Source of the DNA: Deltaproteobacteria bacterium
GTDB taxonomy: Bacteria > Desulfobacterota > Syntrophia > Syntrophales > UBA8958
Length of the DNA stretch: 56,965 bases
Direction of reading: 5' to 3'
NCBI GenBank assembly: GCA_026388335.1
Contig: JAPLJZ010000147.1
Location: 1-56,965 of the forward strand
Shown here: in pieces, positions 17,875 to 26,216 of the stretch
Layout: every line of letters starts with the position of its first letter
How positions within the stretch are numbered: position 1 is the first letter of the stretch
Notes under the pieces: model-generated
What the model was told of the DNA's origin: nothing
What the model saw: the letters and a program-made list of their open reading frames with translations, nothing else
The model's database searches: none
Program-made: the position numbers and the translations under genes

Positions 17875-18322
17875 CCCCAGCGCCCCTATATGGTACCCTG
17901 GGGTCATTGCGGGAACAACTCCTCTATCCTAATCTGGAGCAGGAGGCGACGGACGACGAACTCAGGGCTGTTCTGGAAAAGGTCAATCTGGCGGATCTGC
18001 CGGAGAGGGTCGGCGGCTTTAACGCCGAGCTGGACCGGGGGCATCTGCTGTCCCTTGGTGAACAGCAGCGCCTGGCCTTTGCGCGACTGCTCTTGACCCG
18101 GCCCGGCCCCATTATGCCGTCTTCGACGAGGCGACCAGCGCCCTCGATGTGACCAACGAGGCCCAGCTCTACGGGCAGCTCCAGGGATCAGGAACGACCT
18201 ATGTCAGCGTCGGGCACCGGCCAAGCCTGCTTGCCTACCACGACCATGTCCTGGAACTGCGGGGAGGCGGAAACTGGCGGCTCGTACCCACGGCGGAATT
18301 CCAGGCCTCATTGTCTCATTAA
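17875..18322 (+). pseudogene. Decayed 3' fragment of a second SbmA/YddA-type ABC transporter gene
   Basis: This matches the C-terminal 146 residues of the ABC gene ending at 7523, very closely by eye. Shared blocks include LGSLREQLLYP, KVNLADLPERVGGF, HLLSLGEQQRLAFARLLL and, in another frame, SVGHRPSLLAYHD. The copy has at least two length changes, an extra AC near 17900 and an extra CGGCC near 18105, that break the frame. Most single-base differences between the copies are at third codon positions, for example in the stretch coding DEATSALDV. The copy therefore seems to have evolved as a working gene before it decayed. It ends with a TAA at 18320-18322. The 5' two thirds, including Walker A, are absent. 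Confidence 0.85.
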
Positions 18323-18380
18323 GCGAGACGTGACTGAGGGATCCGCCGCTCACTTTCGCGCTGACCGTTTGAATACCGAC
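17875..18380 (+). repeat. Right copy of the segmental repeat bracketing the island
   Basis: Direct-orientation partner of 7083-7634. It includes the pseudogene plus about 58 bases of shared downstream flank; about 50 bases just after the stop are missing relative to the left copy. Similarity begins abruptly at CCCCAGCGCCCCTA and ends near TTGAATAC. Confidence 0.8.
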
Positions 18381-18393
18381 AATCCTTTGTTTT

Positions 18394-18678
18394 TTACCTC
18401 GAAGATAATGAGAACGACCGGAATGACGGCCACGGCAAGCCTCTACATATTGGACTGAACGGGACGGCGGTAATGGAGATTAGCGCCATGGTCGGCTCCA
18501 CCATTACCTCAACTTTCAGTTCATCAATCGTTTCCTGATCCAGTTCCGAGATCCCTGCAAAACCTAAAAATCCGTCTTCAATGTCCATCGCTTCCCTAAC
18601 CCACATGAGAAAGGCGGCGACAATGGCAATGACCAAAAAGGACGACGCAACGAGTTGGAAACCGTTTCGGAGCGTCAC
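18394..18678 (-). pseudogene. Possible remnant of a small membrane-protein gene
   Basis: The frame contains one hydrophobic segment (FLVIAIVAAFLMW) followed by an acidic stretch (DQETIDELKVEVMVEPTM) and looks protein-like. It starts at a GTG with no ribosome site, and the open frame extends upstream of it to a stop. A second hydrophobic stretch, VAVIPVVLIIF, is found in another frame just before the end, as expected after a frameshift. I do not recognise the family. The enoyl-CoA hydratase promoter lies just beyond its 5' end. Confidence 0.33.
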
Positions 18679-18702
18679 TTCGACAGGGAGGGAATATTTT
18701 TC

Positions 18703-18731
18703 TTGACATTACTTGGTTAGCCAAATATATG
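18703..18731 (+). promoter_or_regulatory. Sigma-70-type promoter of the enoyl-CoA hydratase gene
   Basis: TTGACA (18703-18708), 17 bases, TATATG (18726-18731). The spacer holds the near-palindrome TTGGTTAGCCAA (18713-18724), a possible operator placed between the two boxes. The gene starts 37 bases downstream behind AAGGAGGA. Confidence 0.7.
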
Positions 18732-18768
18732 TATACCAAATAAAGGAGAAATAAGGAGGAAGAAAAAA

Positions 18769-19554
18769 ATGAAGTATGACAACCTTATTTTCGAAAAAGC
18801 GGATCGTGTGGCTATCCTCAGGCTCAACCGTCCCTTAGCGTTTAACGCGGCGGATATCGGTCTGTTCGAGGATCTTATCAAAGCCCTGGAAGTCTGTGCG
18901 GTGGACGAAGAGGTCAAAGTCATCGTCATCACGGGAGAGGGCAAGGCGTTCTGCGCTGGGGGCGATGTTGCCATGTTCAACAGCTACCCCGATCCCGGCG
19001 AAGCCATACGGCAGTTAACGAAGCGGTTGCACTTTACGATCTCAGGAATCCGCCGGGGCCCCAAACCAGTTATTGCCATGATCAACGGGACGGCTGCGGG
19101 TGCCGGACTCAGTCTCGCCGCCGCCTGCGACCTGAGGATATGCGCTGCTTCCGTGAAGTTCAGGCAGGCTTATACCTCGATCGGGCTTGTCCCTGACGGG
19201 GCGTGGACTCTTTTTGTGCCCCTATTGATCGGATTCGGCAAAGCCTCGGAGCTGGCATATCTGGACCCGGTTTTCGATGCGAATGAGGCCCTCACTATGG
19301 GGCTGGTAAACAAGGTGGTTGAAGACGGCGAACTCGAACGAACAACCCGGCAGGTTGCCTTGAAGCTTGCCCAAGGTGCGACGTTGTCTTACGCCATCGT
19401 GAAGGAGAACTTCAATGAAGCAATGCTCGGTTCGCTTGAGCGTCTGCTCGAATTGGAGCGGGGAGGAATTATTCGGGCGGGCAAGACGAAGGATGCAAGA
19501 GAAGGAATCGCAGCTTTTATAGAGAAAAGGCAACCCAGCTTCAAGGGGCAATAA
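18769..19554 (+). CDS. Enoyl-CoA hydratase/isomerase family protein
   Basis: A 261-residue crotonase-fold enzyme acting on acyl-CoA thioesters. The oxyanion hole segments are AFCAGGDV (near residue 60) and INGTAAGAG. At the place of the usual catalytic glutamate it has IGLVPDGAWT, with Asp rather than Glu, a pattern seen in PaaG/isomerase-like members, so isomerase or ring-hydrolase activity is as likely as classic hydration. It stands alone behind its own promoter and a doubled ribosome site (AAGGAGAAATAAGGAGGA). GC content is back to the level of the genes left of the island. It may serve beta-oxidation or aromatic-acid degradation; the window gives no partner genes next to it. Confidence 0.92.
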   Translation: MKYDNLIFEKADRVAILRLNRPLAFNAADIGLFEDLIKALEVCAVDEEVKVIVITGEGKAFCAGGDVAMFNSYPDPGEAIRQLTKRLHFTISGIRRGPKPVIAMINGTAAGAGLSLAAACDLRICAASVKFRQAYTSIGLVPDGAWTLFVPLLIGFGKASELAYLDPVFDANEALTMGLVNKVVEDGELERTTRQVALKLAQGATLSYAIVKENFNEAMLGSLERLLELERGGIIRAGKTKDAREGIAAFIEKRQPSFKGQ

Positions 19555-19657
19555 GGCCGACAGTGAACCGGATGAACCTTACTTATCCTTCATTGTAAAT
19601 CTGTCCGGCAAGGCTATAGTCGTGCCTGATCGAACATTTGCAGCGTAATTGCCAGTT

Positions 19658-20773
19658 TCAGGCTTGCTGTTTTTGCAATTCCCGCTCTCTGGTAACGCAA
19701 TAAACGCCTCGGCCCTCAAGAGCCGGGGTGAAGCAGAGGTTGTCCGATATGCATTCTGCCTTGCGGAGGTCGCCTTCCTGCCAGCGCCGGATCAGCTCCG
19801 GTTCCCGGATAAAGGGGCGGCTCATGGAGATGTAGTCGGCAGTCCCGCCTTCCACAAGTTGATCGGCGACCTCAAAAGATCGGTTGCCCCCTACCAGAAT
19901 CAGCGGCACACGGATGGCATCTTTGAAGGCCCGGGCCTCTTCCCGGAAATAGGCCTCTTTCCCCGGGTCGTTGATTCGCGAGCGGCTGGGAGAAAATTTG
20001 CCGCTGATGATCGTACCGCCGCTCAACTCCACAGCGTCGATGCCTGCGGCAACCAGCAGTTTTGCCGCCGCCACGGAATCCTCCGTGGTCAAGCCGTTTT
20101 CGATGAAGTCCCGGCAGTTCATTTTGATCAGTATGGGGAAGTCTTTGCCCACCGTCTCCCGGATGGTGTGGCAGATTTCCCGGTGAATCCGGACGCGATG
20201 GCGGATATCTCCCCCGTAGTCATCCCGGCGTTTATTGAAGGCCGGGGAGAGGAACTGGCTGAGGAGATAGCCGTGAGCGGCGTGAATCTGGAGGCCGTCA
20301 AAGCCGGCCGCTTTGGCCCGTTCGGCGGCGACCGCATAGGCCTCGATGATTGCCTTGATATCCTTGGTTTCCATCTCCTTTTGCGGCGACGGATCCGACC
20401 CTTCAGCCGGGGAAACAACGAGGCGGGGCATCCCGCTCAGGGCCGCTGCGGCAAAGGCTCCGGCATGGGCAAGCTGGACGGCGATCCGGCCCCCGGCGGC
20501 ATGGACCGCGTCCGTCATTTTCCGCAGCCCGTCGATGCGTTCGTCTTTGTCGATGGCAAGCTGCCAGGGAGTGGCCCGGCCATCAGGGCTGACAAATGCG
20601 TGGCTCGTGATGCTCAGCCCGACGCCGCCGGCGGCTAAGGCAGTCATGGTTTCCAGCAGCTTCGGCGTTGGATTTCCGTCCTGATCCGCCATGCCTTCCC
20701 AGGTCGCCGAGCGGACAAAGCGATTCTTCAATTCCAGCCCGTTGATGGCGCTTTTTCCAAATAAATTGCCCAT
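19658..20773 (-). CDS. NADH:flavin oxidoreductase, Old Yellow Enzyme family
   Basis: A 371-residue FMN-dependent TIM-barrel oxidoreductase. The substrate-binding motif is IHAAHGYLLSQFLSP followed by NKRRDDYGG, and the phosphate site of FMN is near the C-terminal ILVGGNRSF and ADYISMSRPFIREPEL. It has only the barrel: the iron-sulfur and FAD domains of 2,4-dienoyl-CoA reductase (FadH) and BaiCD are absent. Single-domain members reduce activated C=C bonds such as enones or enoyl compounds. It is first of a minus-strand run with cyclophilin and cupin genes upstream of it (15 bases after the cyclophilin stop). Substrate unknown. Confidence 0.92.
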   Translation of the reverse strand: MGNLFGKSAINGLELKNRFVRSATWEGMADQDGNPTPKLLETMTALAAGGVGLSITSHAFVSPDGRATPWQLAIDKDERIDGLRKMTDAVHAAGGRIAVQLAHAGAFAAAALSGMPRLVVSPAEGSDPSPQKEMETKDIKAIIEAYAVAAERAKAAGFDGLQIHAAHGYLLSQFLSPAFNKRRDDYGGDIRHRVRIHREICHTIRETVGKDFPILIKMNCRDFIENGLTTEDSVAAAKLLVAAGIDAVELSGGTIISGKFSPSRSRINDPGKEAYFREEARAFKDAIRVPLILVGGNRSFEVADQLVEGGTADYISMSRPFIREPELIRRWQEGDLRKAECISDNLCFTPALEGRGVYCVTRERELQKQQA

Positions 20774-20787
20774 TTTTCCTTACCTTT

Positions 20788-21273
20788 TTAGCTTTCGATG
20801 ACGGTGACCTTCTCCATCCAGTCTCCCTTGGCGATGGCGTTTACCACGTCCTGCCCCTTCACCACCTTGCCGAAGACGGTATGATGACCGTCCAGATGTG
20901 GTTGCGGCGAATGGGTGATAAAAAACTGGCTGCCGTTGGTCCCCGGTCCGGCGTTGGCCATGGAAATAGACCCTGTCTCATGTTTCAGGGGATTCCCCCG
21001 GAACTCATCCTCAAACTTATAACCAGGGCCGCCGCTCCCTGTTCCGGTGGGGTCCCCGCCCTGGATGACGAAGTCATTGATCACCCGGTGGAAGGTTACG
21101 CCGTCATAGTAACCTTCCCGGATCAGAAAAACGAAGTTGTTGACGGTTTTCGGGGCGTATTGGGGGCAAAGCTCCAGTTCGATCTCCCCCTGGCTGGTCT
21201 CCATCGTCACGGTATAGGCCTTCCCGGGATCGATCTGCATCTCCGGAGCGTCATCCCATTTCTTTGTTGCCAT
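20788..21273 (-). CDS. Peptidyl-prolyl cis-trans isomerase, cyclophilin type
   Basis: A 161-residue cytoplasmic cyclophilin that speeds proline isomerisation during folding. Core motifs: [54 protein letters not shown] and [11 protein letters not shown], with the catalytic Arg in FHRV. No signal peptide. I take the ATG at 21273, seven bases after AGAGGA; the TTG at 21279 would leave too little space. It lies 30 bases downstream of the cupin gene and 14 before the OYE gene, so the three are probably one operon. Confidence 0.93.
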   Translation of the reverse strand: MATKKWDDAPEMQIDPGKAYTVTMETSQGEIELELCPQYAPKTVNNFVFLIREGYYDGVTFHRVINDFVIQGGDPTGTGSGGPGYKFEDEFRGNPLKHETGSISMANAGPGTNGSQFFITHSPQPHLDGHHTVFGKVVKGQDVVNAIAKGDWMEKVTVIES

Positions 21274-21303
21274 AAACAATTCCTCTCTTTATCTTTCTTA
21301 AGA

Positions 21304-21654
21304 TTATAATTCCGGCGCTTCCGGTGGGACCAGGCAGACCATGATCAATTCCTCTTGCCCCGTATTTCTTATCTGGTGTTCCGTTCCGGGGGGGACAAAG
21401 ACCGCGCAGCCGGTCTTGACAGGCGTCCAGGCCCCCTGAAAGAAGACCTCCCCCTGTCCGGCATGACAGAACATCTCATGTTCCCAGGGGTGGGCGTGTT
21501 TCGGTGAAAATCCACCCGGTGAAAATTCAAAGAGCCGCATGCAGAAATGGTCGGCGCCGTCGGCCTTGCCGATAAGAACCCGGCCGGAGATAGCTTTCGC
21601 GGCTTCACTGTCGAAATGCCTCGCCTCAATGTTCTCATAGTGAATGATCTTCAT
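21304..21654 (-). CDS. Small cupin-domain protein
   Basis: A 116-residue single beta-barrel cupin. The metal-binding first motif is HAHPWEHEMFCHAGQGEVFF and the second contains VFVPPGTEHQIRNTG. Such proteins are often dioxygenases, isomerases or ligand-binding regulators; nothing here decides between them. AAGGAGGAGGTC precedes the ATG. First gene of the cupin-cyclophilin-OYE run. Confidence 0.88.
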   Translation of the reverse strand: MKIIHYENIEARHFDSEAAKAISGRVLIGKADGADHFCMRLFEFSPGGFSPKHAHPWEHEMFCHAGQGEVFFQGAWTPVKTGCAVFVPPGTEHQIRNTGQEELIMVCLVPPEAPEL

Positions 21655-21977
21655 GACCTCCTCCTTATCCTTCTTTTTGGGCGTCTAATGACATAAAAAT
21701 TCAGGGAAAGCAAGGGCGCCGGATGCAAACGCGCCGCCGATTGCCGAAACTCCACCAGCAGAGGCAGAAGCGCCTGCACCGGTGGAGGAAGCACCCCCGA
21801 CGGAATGTGTCAAAAAAAGTTGATGATATCAATTGGTAAGCAGCATCTGATGGCACACGTTCCATTTGACATCTCAATGGGTATCCAGTAACGTTTGCAC
21901 TCATTAACAGTCACGTAACCAATACTAGCCGTCTTTCTTTTTAGCCGACACAGTTAGTCATTACAAAGGGGCATAAT
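21655..21977. other. Intergenic stretch with coding remnant and regulatory repeat
   Basis: The part 21715-21814 (plus) encodes a Pro/Ala/Glu-rich tail containing PPAEAEAPAPVEEAPP and ends in a TGA. It has no start codon and looks like the orphan 3' end of a lost gene. The part 21860-21898 is the shared regulatory repeat listed separately. Confidence 0.4.
21860..21898 (+). promoter_or_regulatory. 39-bp element shared upstream of two regulator genes, copy 1
   Basis: This stretch matches 36763-36801 at 34 of 39 positions, including the unbroken block TTCCATTTGACATCTCA. Both copies contain TTGACA, then 17 bases, then TAACGT (here) or TAGCTT (second copy), and both lie 50-80 bases before a signalling gene start. 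It could be a promoter with operator or an element of a dispersed repeat. Confidence 0.6.
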
Positions 21978-22913
21978 ATGAAAGATCCATTCAGAACAAA
22001 TCAAGAACTGCTTGAAGAGAATGCCTTCTTGAAGCAGAGAATCACAGAACTGGAGGCATCGGAATCAAAGCTCAAGCGGGCGGAGGAGGCGCTGCGCAGT
22101 AGTGAAGGCCGCCTGCACACGCTGGTGCATACGATCCCTGACCTTATCTGGCTGAAAGATAAAGATGGCGTCTATATGTCCTGCAACAAGATGTTCGAGC
22201 GTTTTTTCGGTGCCAAGGAAGCGGACATCATCGGCAAGACCGATTACGACTTCGTAAATAAGGAACTGGCAGATTTCTTTCGTGAGCATGACCGCAGGGC
22301 AATGATGATAGGCAAGCCGAGCAGCAACGAGGAGTGGATCACCTTCGCCGACGATGGCCATCATGCCTTGCTGGATACCATAAAGACGCCGATGTACGAT
22401 GCCGGGGGAATTCTCATCGGTGTGCTGGGTATCGGGCGCGACATCACCGAGCGCAAGTGGGCGGAGGAGGCGTTGGCCGCCGAGTCCCATCAGCTTGCGG
22501 ATACCAATACGGCCCTGCGGGTTCTCCTTCAGCGCATGAAAGACGATCAGAAGGAAATGGAAAGGAAGATCCTGGCCAATATCAAGACACTGGTGCTTCC
22601 CCACCTGGAAAAGCTTCGCAGTCATAAATTGAATGACTACCAGACAAACTGGCTGGATATCGTAGCCGCCAATCTTCAGCAGGTCATCTCCCCCTTTCTG
22701 CAGAATCTTACCGCTCGTTTTGCTGATTTCACATCCAGGGAGATTCAGATCGCCAATATGATCAGAGAAGGAAAAACCAGCAAGGAAATTGCTAACATCT
22801 TAATCAGTTCCATTCGCTCCGTCGAATTTCACAGGAATAATATCCGCAAGAAGCTGGGCTTGAGCCATAAAAAAGCCAACTTGTGCCTCTTCCTTATGAA
22901 CCTGTCGGAATAA
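21978..22913 (+). CDS. PAS-LuxR one-component regulator
   Basis: A 311-residue soluble regulator. An N-terminal coiled coil (residues 5-45) is followed by one PAS domain (about 46-165; LPxLIWLKDKDGVYMSCN-like core, VLGIGRDITERK end), the linker LADTNTALRVLLQRMKDDQK and LVLPHLEKL, and a C-terminal LuxR HTH (FTSREIQIANMIREGKTSKE). The linker and HTH are clearly paralogous to the protein at 9039-10748. The PHA genes start 180 bases downstream, so it may control storage; this is inference. The ATG follows a weak AAAGGGGC site. Confidence 0.9.
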   Translation: MKDPFRTNQELLEENAFLKQRITELEASESKLKRAEEALRSSEGRLHTLVHTIPDLIWLKDKDGVYMSCNKMFERFFGAKEADIIGKTDYDFVNKELADFFREHDRRAMMIGKPSSNEEWITFADDGHHALLDTIKTPMYDAGGILIGVLGIGRDITERKWAEEALAAESHQLADTNTALRVLLQRMKDDQKEMERKILANIKTLVLPHLEKLRSHKLNDYQTNWLDIVAANLQQVISPFLQNLTARFADFTSREIQIANMIREGKTSKEIANILISSIRSVEFHRNNIRKKLGLSHKKANLCLFLMNLSE

Positions 22914-23004
22914 TGGAATAATAGTCGTCGGAATTAAATTTTCGTTTTTGTCCATTAGGGTTTCCCCTTCTCCCCAAACCACAGTTTTTACCACGTATAA
23001 AACA

Positions 23005-23024
23005 TGAAATAATTCCGTATTGCA
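23005..23024 (+). promoter_or_regulatory. 20-bp motif upstream of phasin 1
   Basis: TGAAATAATTCCGTATTGCA, identical at 19 of 20 positions to the motif at 26416-26435 before the other phasin gene. It ends 68 bases before this ATG. A shared operator for PHA-responsive control is the simplest reading. Confidence 0.6.
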
Positions 23025-23092
23025 ACATAGCCAATGAAGCTATAGACTGCAAAGCCTATTTCATACACACAGAAAAAAAGGAGCTTCATCAA

Positions 23093-23599
23093 ATGACGGA
23101 AGAAAAAAAGGGAAAGCCAAAGAAGAAGATAGGCGAAAGAGCGACAAGTATTTTAGCAGAAACGAGCGGCAATGCGAATGATAGATCACAGATCATGGCC
23201 CAGATAGATGAAGTTCATGACGCGAAAGGAGATGAAGCAATGGCGGGAGAAAAAACGGAAAACCAGGGGGCGAAATGGCCCGAAATGATGATGGGAATGT
23301 GGAATAATGTTCCCGCTTTTACAACGTCAAACAAAGCGATGGAGCCGTTTATGGAATTGACGAAGATGCAGCAGCAAAGCTGCATGAATATATATCGGAC
23401 CTGGCTCGACCAGTTAGGGAAAATAGGCGAGGCAAGCCGTTCCGGGGATGCAAAAAAGGTATTGGAGACCTGTATGGAATCAAATAAGGAAATCATCAAG
23501 ACCTGTCAGGAATCCATGAAAGAACAGGCGACGGCGCGCTATGAATTTTTGCGGACCTTCATTCCCGCAATGCCGGGGTTCACTGGCGACCGCACCTGA
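23093..23599 (+). CDS. Phasin-like PHA granule-associated protein, long form
   Basis: A 168-residue protein with a charged lysine-rich N-terminus (residues 1-60, EEKKGKPKKKIGE) and a helical region from about 75 on: ELTKMQQQSCMNIYRTWLDQ, then KKVLETCMESNKEIIKTCQES and RTFIPAMPG. The helical part aligns with the 111-residue protein at 26536 (LHQQNCLKMYNTWMD, LKTSMDSSGELYKTY), and the two flank the PHA synthase gene. Phasins coat storage granules and can activate the synthase; a PhaE/PhaM-like role is also possible. The GGAGC site lies 11 bases before the ATG. A 10-bp hairpin follows the stop. Confidence 0.75.
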   Translation: MTEEKKGKPKKKIGERATSILAETSGNANDRSQIMAQIDEVHDAKGDEAMAGEKTENQGAKWPEMMMGMWNNVPAFTTSNKAMEPFMELTKMQQQSCMNIYRTWLDQLGKIGEASRSGDAKKVLETCMESNKEIIKTCQESMKEQATARYEFLRTFIPAMPGFTGDRT

Positions 23600-23620
23600 A
23601 GGATCGCTTTTTCATAATCT

Positions 23621-23645
23621 CTTCGGGGACTCCCGGTCCCCGAAG
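23621..23645 (+). terminator. Strong hairpin after phasin 1
   Basis: CTTCGGGGAC / GTCCCCGAAG, a perfect 10-bp stem with a five-base loop, 22 bases after the stop. No U run follows, so it may end transcription weakly or stabilise the message upstream of the PHA synthase gene. Confidence 0.5.
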
Positions 23646-23816
23646 GGGCAGGCTGCGACCTTCTCCGGGCAGTCATGTCCAGACTTGAACTTAGCAAAGA
23701 ATGAAGAGAAGCCGCTCCTCGAAGTTCTGGAGGTATACTCTCCACCCCCTCCGTCCCGCCGGATCAATAGCCATTCCGCGGAGGGCAATGATCCGGCAAA
23801 TAGCATGTCTTTTGGT

Positions 23817-23831
23817 TGGCATCTTATTTGC
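23817..23831 (+). promoter_or_regulatory. Candidate sigma-54 promoter of the PHA synthase gene
   Basis: TGGCAT-CTTAT-TTGC followed by T: it fits the -24/-12 consensus with one departure (T for the final C of TGGCAC). The transcript would start near 23843, 18 bases before the chosen ATG. It overlaps the TTG that opens the longest frame, which argues against that start. Confidence 0.5.
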
Positions 23832-23860
23832 TTACTTCAACAAGTAAATATTGGCGGTCA

Positions 23861-25621
23861 ATGGCAATGCTGGAACAAAGACTTCATCCAAATGAATTAT
23901 TGAGTCTTATGGGGGAAACCCCCGCGGATAATAAAGAAGGTCTGGCTGCGGAGCACTACTGGCAGAGCAGGATGTCCGGCTGGTATGTAAACAATGCCTT
24001 TCGCTATCAGGAACTCCTCGATTATTTCTGCCGTTACAGCCCGCTTTACAGCCCCCTGTCCGTCGCCGCCCTATGGCAGAGGAACTTTTTGCGTACTTTT
24101 GTGACGGAACCGATCAAGAAGAATGTCCAATTAACCGTCCGCCTGCGCCAGCAACCGGACATCTTCCGGGACAAAGACAGTGACATACACAAGAACTACG
24201 CCTATTTGCTTCAGCATCTCTGTGAGCGGGTCATGACAGATGATTGTTTCGATCGTGAAAAGGCCCGCCAACTATCCACGACATCCCAGGGAAAACAGAT
24301 TCTGACGTTTTTCATCAGCGAGTTTTCCAAGTTGGAAAAAGCTCATACTACAACAGGCCTTACGAGACTTCGGGCAATGAAGGATCTTTTGGCATGCCTG
24401 CTCGTGGTGATTACGGAAACACCCCTGAAAGATGCCGCGCTGCCCTTTATGAGGAAAAATCCCGACGGGTCGGACATGTTGACCATGGACGACTATCTCT
24501 CCGAAAATCGACAACGATTTGAAAATTTATACCGGGCAGAGGCTTTCGATCCCAAACATTATGCCGAAAGGGAGACGCGCGGCAAGCTGGGCTGCTCTCC
24601 TTATGAGATCGTCAAAGACTCGCAGATCCATTCGGTAACCTTGCGCCACTACCCATTGCCCGCGGGCGTCAAACCTCTTGACCACATCCTCTATCTTTCC
24701 ACGCCCCTCATCAACAAACCGGAGCTATTTGACCTTGCCGTCGGCAAATCCGTCGTCGAGGGACTCCTTCGGGAAGGTTATCGCGTTTATATGGTCGATT
24801 ACGGCCAACCTGCTAAAGAAGACGGGCAGCTTGGCCTGGAATTCTACGTCAAGACCGTTCACGACCACTGCCTTGACCTCATCACCCGTCTCCATCCCGG
24901 CAGCCCCGTCAGCGCCGTCGGCTATTGCATGGGCGGCGCCTTGATCCTGCCTTATCTTGCCCGCCGGGCTGAGGAAAGATTGAGTGCGGGTCTGCACATG
25001 GATGTCCAAAAGGTTTGTCTATTGGCGGCCCCTGTCAAATTTGACGATGGTGAAAGCGGCCAGGGGGCGATGCGGGCCTATATCCGAAAAAATTATAATC
25101 CTTATATCATGGAGCAACTCTTCAGTTCCGTCAATATCCCCCCCCAACTCATCGATCAAGGTATTAATGAGATTCAACCCGGTGTTCAGTACAGTGTTCT
25201 CATGGGCTTCTATGAAAGGGCGTGCCAAGCCGATTCCATGAATGATGCCGCGCCGTTTCTTTTCTGGTTGACCCATGGGACGCGTTTTCCCGCCAGGTCT
25301 CATTATGAATGGCTGAGCAAATTTTTCTTGGGCAATGAACTGATGAACGGCACCTTTTGCCTGCCGTCGCGCAATCCCGACCTGGACGGAAAACCGGTGA
25401 ACATGAACGCCCTGAAAGTTGCCGGCGTCGCCATTTTTGACTACCGGGGCACCCGTGATCCCATTGCCCCTCCCGGTTCCTGCGTGGCGAGTGAACGATG
25501 GGGCAAAACGGGAACGGGAAATCAAACGATCGAGAAGGATATCGGGCATATTTTTGTTGTCAGCAAAAAATTGCTTGCTGAATTCCTCTCCTGCGTGAAC
25601 AATTTTCTCGGGCGATCATGA
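23861..25621 (+). CDS. phaC: Polyhydroxyalkanoate synthase
   Basis: A 586-residue PHA synthase of class I-like length that polymerises 3-hydroxyacyl-CoA into storage polyester on granules. The alpha/beta-hydrolase domain has the lipase-like box GYCMGG with Cys356, the catalytic Asp533 in YRGTRDPIAPP and His563 in KDIGHIFVVS. The N-terminal 200 residues contain AEHYWQSRMSGWYVNNAFRY. The frame opens at a TTG at 23816, but no ribosome site supports it; I take the ATG at 23861 (an ATG at 23867 is equally possible, both behind GGCGG). Phasin-like genes stand on both sides and a receiver protein follows. No phaA, phaB or phaJ is adjacent. Confidence 0.92.
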   Translation: MAMLEQRLHPNELLSLMGETPADNKEGLAAEHYWQSRMSGWYVNNAFRYQELLDYFCRYSPLYSPLSVAALWQRNFLRTFVTEPIKKNVQLTVRLRQQPDIFRDKDSDIHKNYAYLLQHLCERVMTDDCFDREKARQLSTTSQGKQILTFFISEFSKLEKAHTTTGLTRLRAMKDLLACLLVVITETPLKDAALPFMRKNPDGSDMLTMDDYLSENRQRFENLYRAEAFDPKHYAERETRGKLGCSPYEIVKDSQIHSVTLRHYPLPAGVKPLDHILYLSTPLINKPELFDLAVGKSVVEGLLREGYRVYMVDYGQPAKEDGQLGLEFYVKTVHDHCLDLITRLHPGSPVSAVGYCMGGALILPYLARRAEERLSAGLHMDVQKVCLLAAPVKFDDGESGQGAMRAYIRKNYNPYIMEQLFSSVNIPPQLIDQGINEIQPGVQYSVLMGFYERACQADSMNDAAPFLFWLTHGTRFPARSHYEWLSKFFLGNELMNGTFCLPSRNPDLDGKPVNMNALKVAGVAIFDYRGTRDPIAPPGSCVASERWGKTGTGNQTIEKDIGHIFVVSKKLLAEFLSCVNNFLGRS

Positions 25622-25701
25622 CCATGCGCGGCGAAGGGCGAACCGTTACCGAATGCCCCTCTTGACCCCATTCCCCAAGATGCATATCCCTCAAATGCCT
25701 C

Positions 25702-25730
25702 TTGACAAAAAGGTTTTCATCTTCTACGCT
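25702..25730 (+). promoter_or_regulatory. Sigma-70-type promoter of the receiver gene
   Basis: TTGACA (25702-25707), 17-base spacer, TACGCT (25725-25730), 30 bases before the ATG at 25761, with GGAGGTG as ribosome site. Confidence 0.55.
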
Positions 25731-25760
25731 ATCCTCAACTTTCGGATCTGGAGGTGATAA

Positions 25761-26216
25761 ATGACTGGTACTCTCGATGTGATCGTCCTCGATGACGATA
25801 AGGGTGTTTGCGAAGTCGTTACTGATATCATCAAGGATTTCTATACTTGGGGAAACGTCCATTCTTTCACCGACGTCGATCAAGCCATCAGCTATTGCCT
25901 GGGCCGGGACGTCGGCGTGGCCATTTTTGTGGTCGATGTTTATTTGTCCGGAAAGAACGCTTTTTCCTTTCTTGACGCCATTGCCGACAAATACCCCATG
26001 GCCTTCGAAGATGCCGTCATCATTACAGGAAGGGCCAGCGAAGACATTGTCAATGTCTGCATTGCCTCCGATATTAACTATCTTCTGGAGAAACCCATCA
26101 GGCCCTATGCACTGCAACTGGCCGTGCGGGCAATCGTTTCAAAATATCTGCGCTTTGCGAAAAAGCTTTATATGAATCCCGAGTTGATGAAAAGTGTCGC
26201 CAAATTTACCACCTGA
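25761..26216 (+). CDS. Stand-alone response regulator receiver protein
   Basis: A 151-residue CheY-like receiver. The acidic pocket is LDDD (residues 10-13), the phosphoacceptor Asp59 lies in VVDVYL, the Thr/Ser position in VIITG and the Lys in LLEKPIRP (Lys111). There is no DNA-binding or enzymatic output; about 25 residues follow the domain. It sits between phaC and a phasin gene, so it may link a kinase to PHA metabolism; its kinase is not next to it. In the same frame after the TGA, translation could continue for 41 protein-like residues (EDLREALDRLNHCKKIDYLL) to a TAA at 26338-26340. Confidence 0.88.
   Translation: MTGTLDVIVLDDDKGVCEVVTDIIKDFYTWGNVHSFTDVDQAISYCLGRDVGVAIFVVDVYLSGKNAFSFLDAIADKYPMAFEDAVIITGRASEDIVNVCIASDINYLLEKPIRPYALQLAVRAIVSKYLRFAKKLYMNPELMKSVAKFTT

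Noticed and set aside
19649-20638. 329-residue plus-strand frame opposite the Old Yellow Enzyme gene
   Set aside because: Arises from high GC third positions of the real gene on the other strand.
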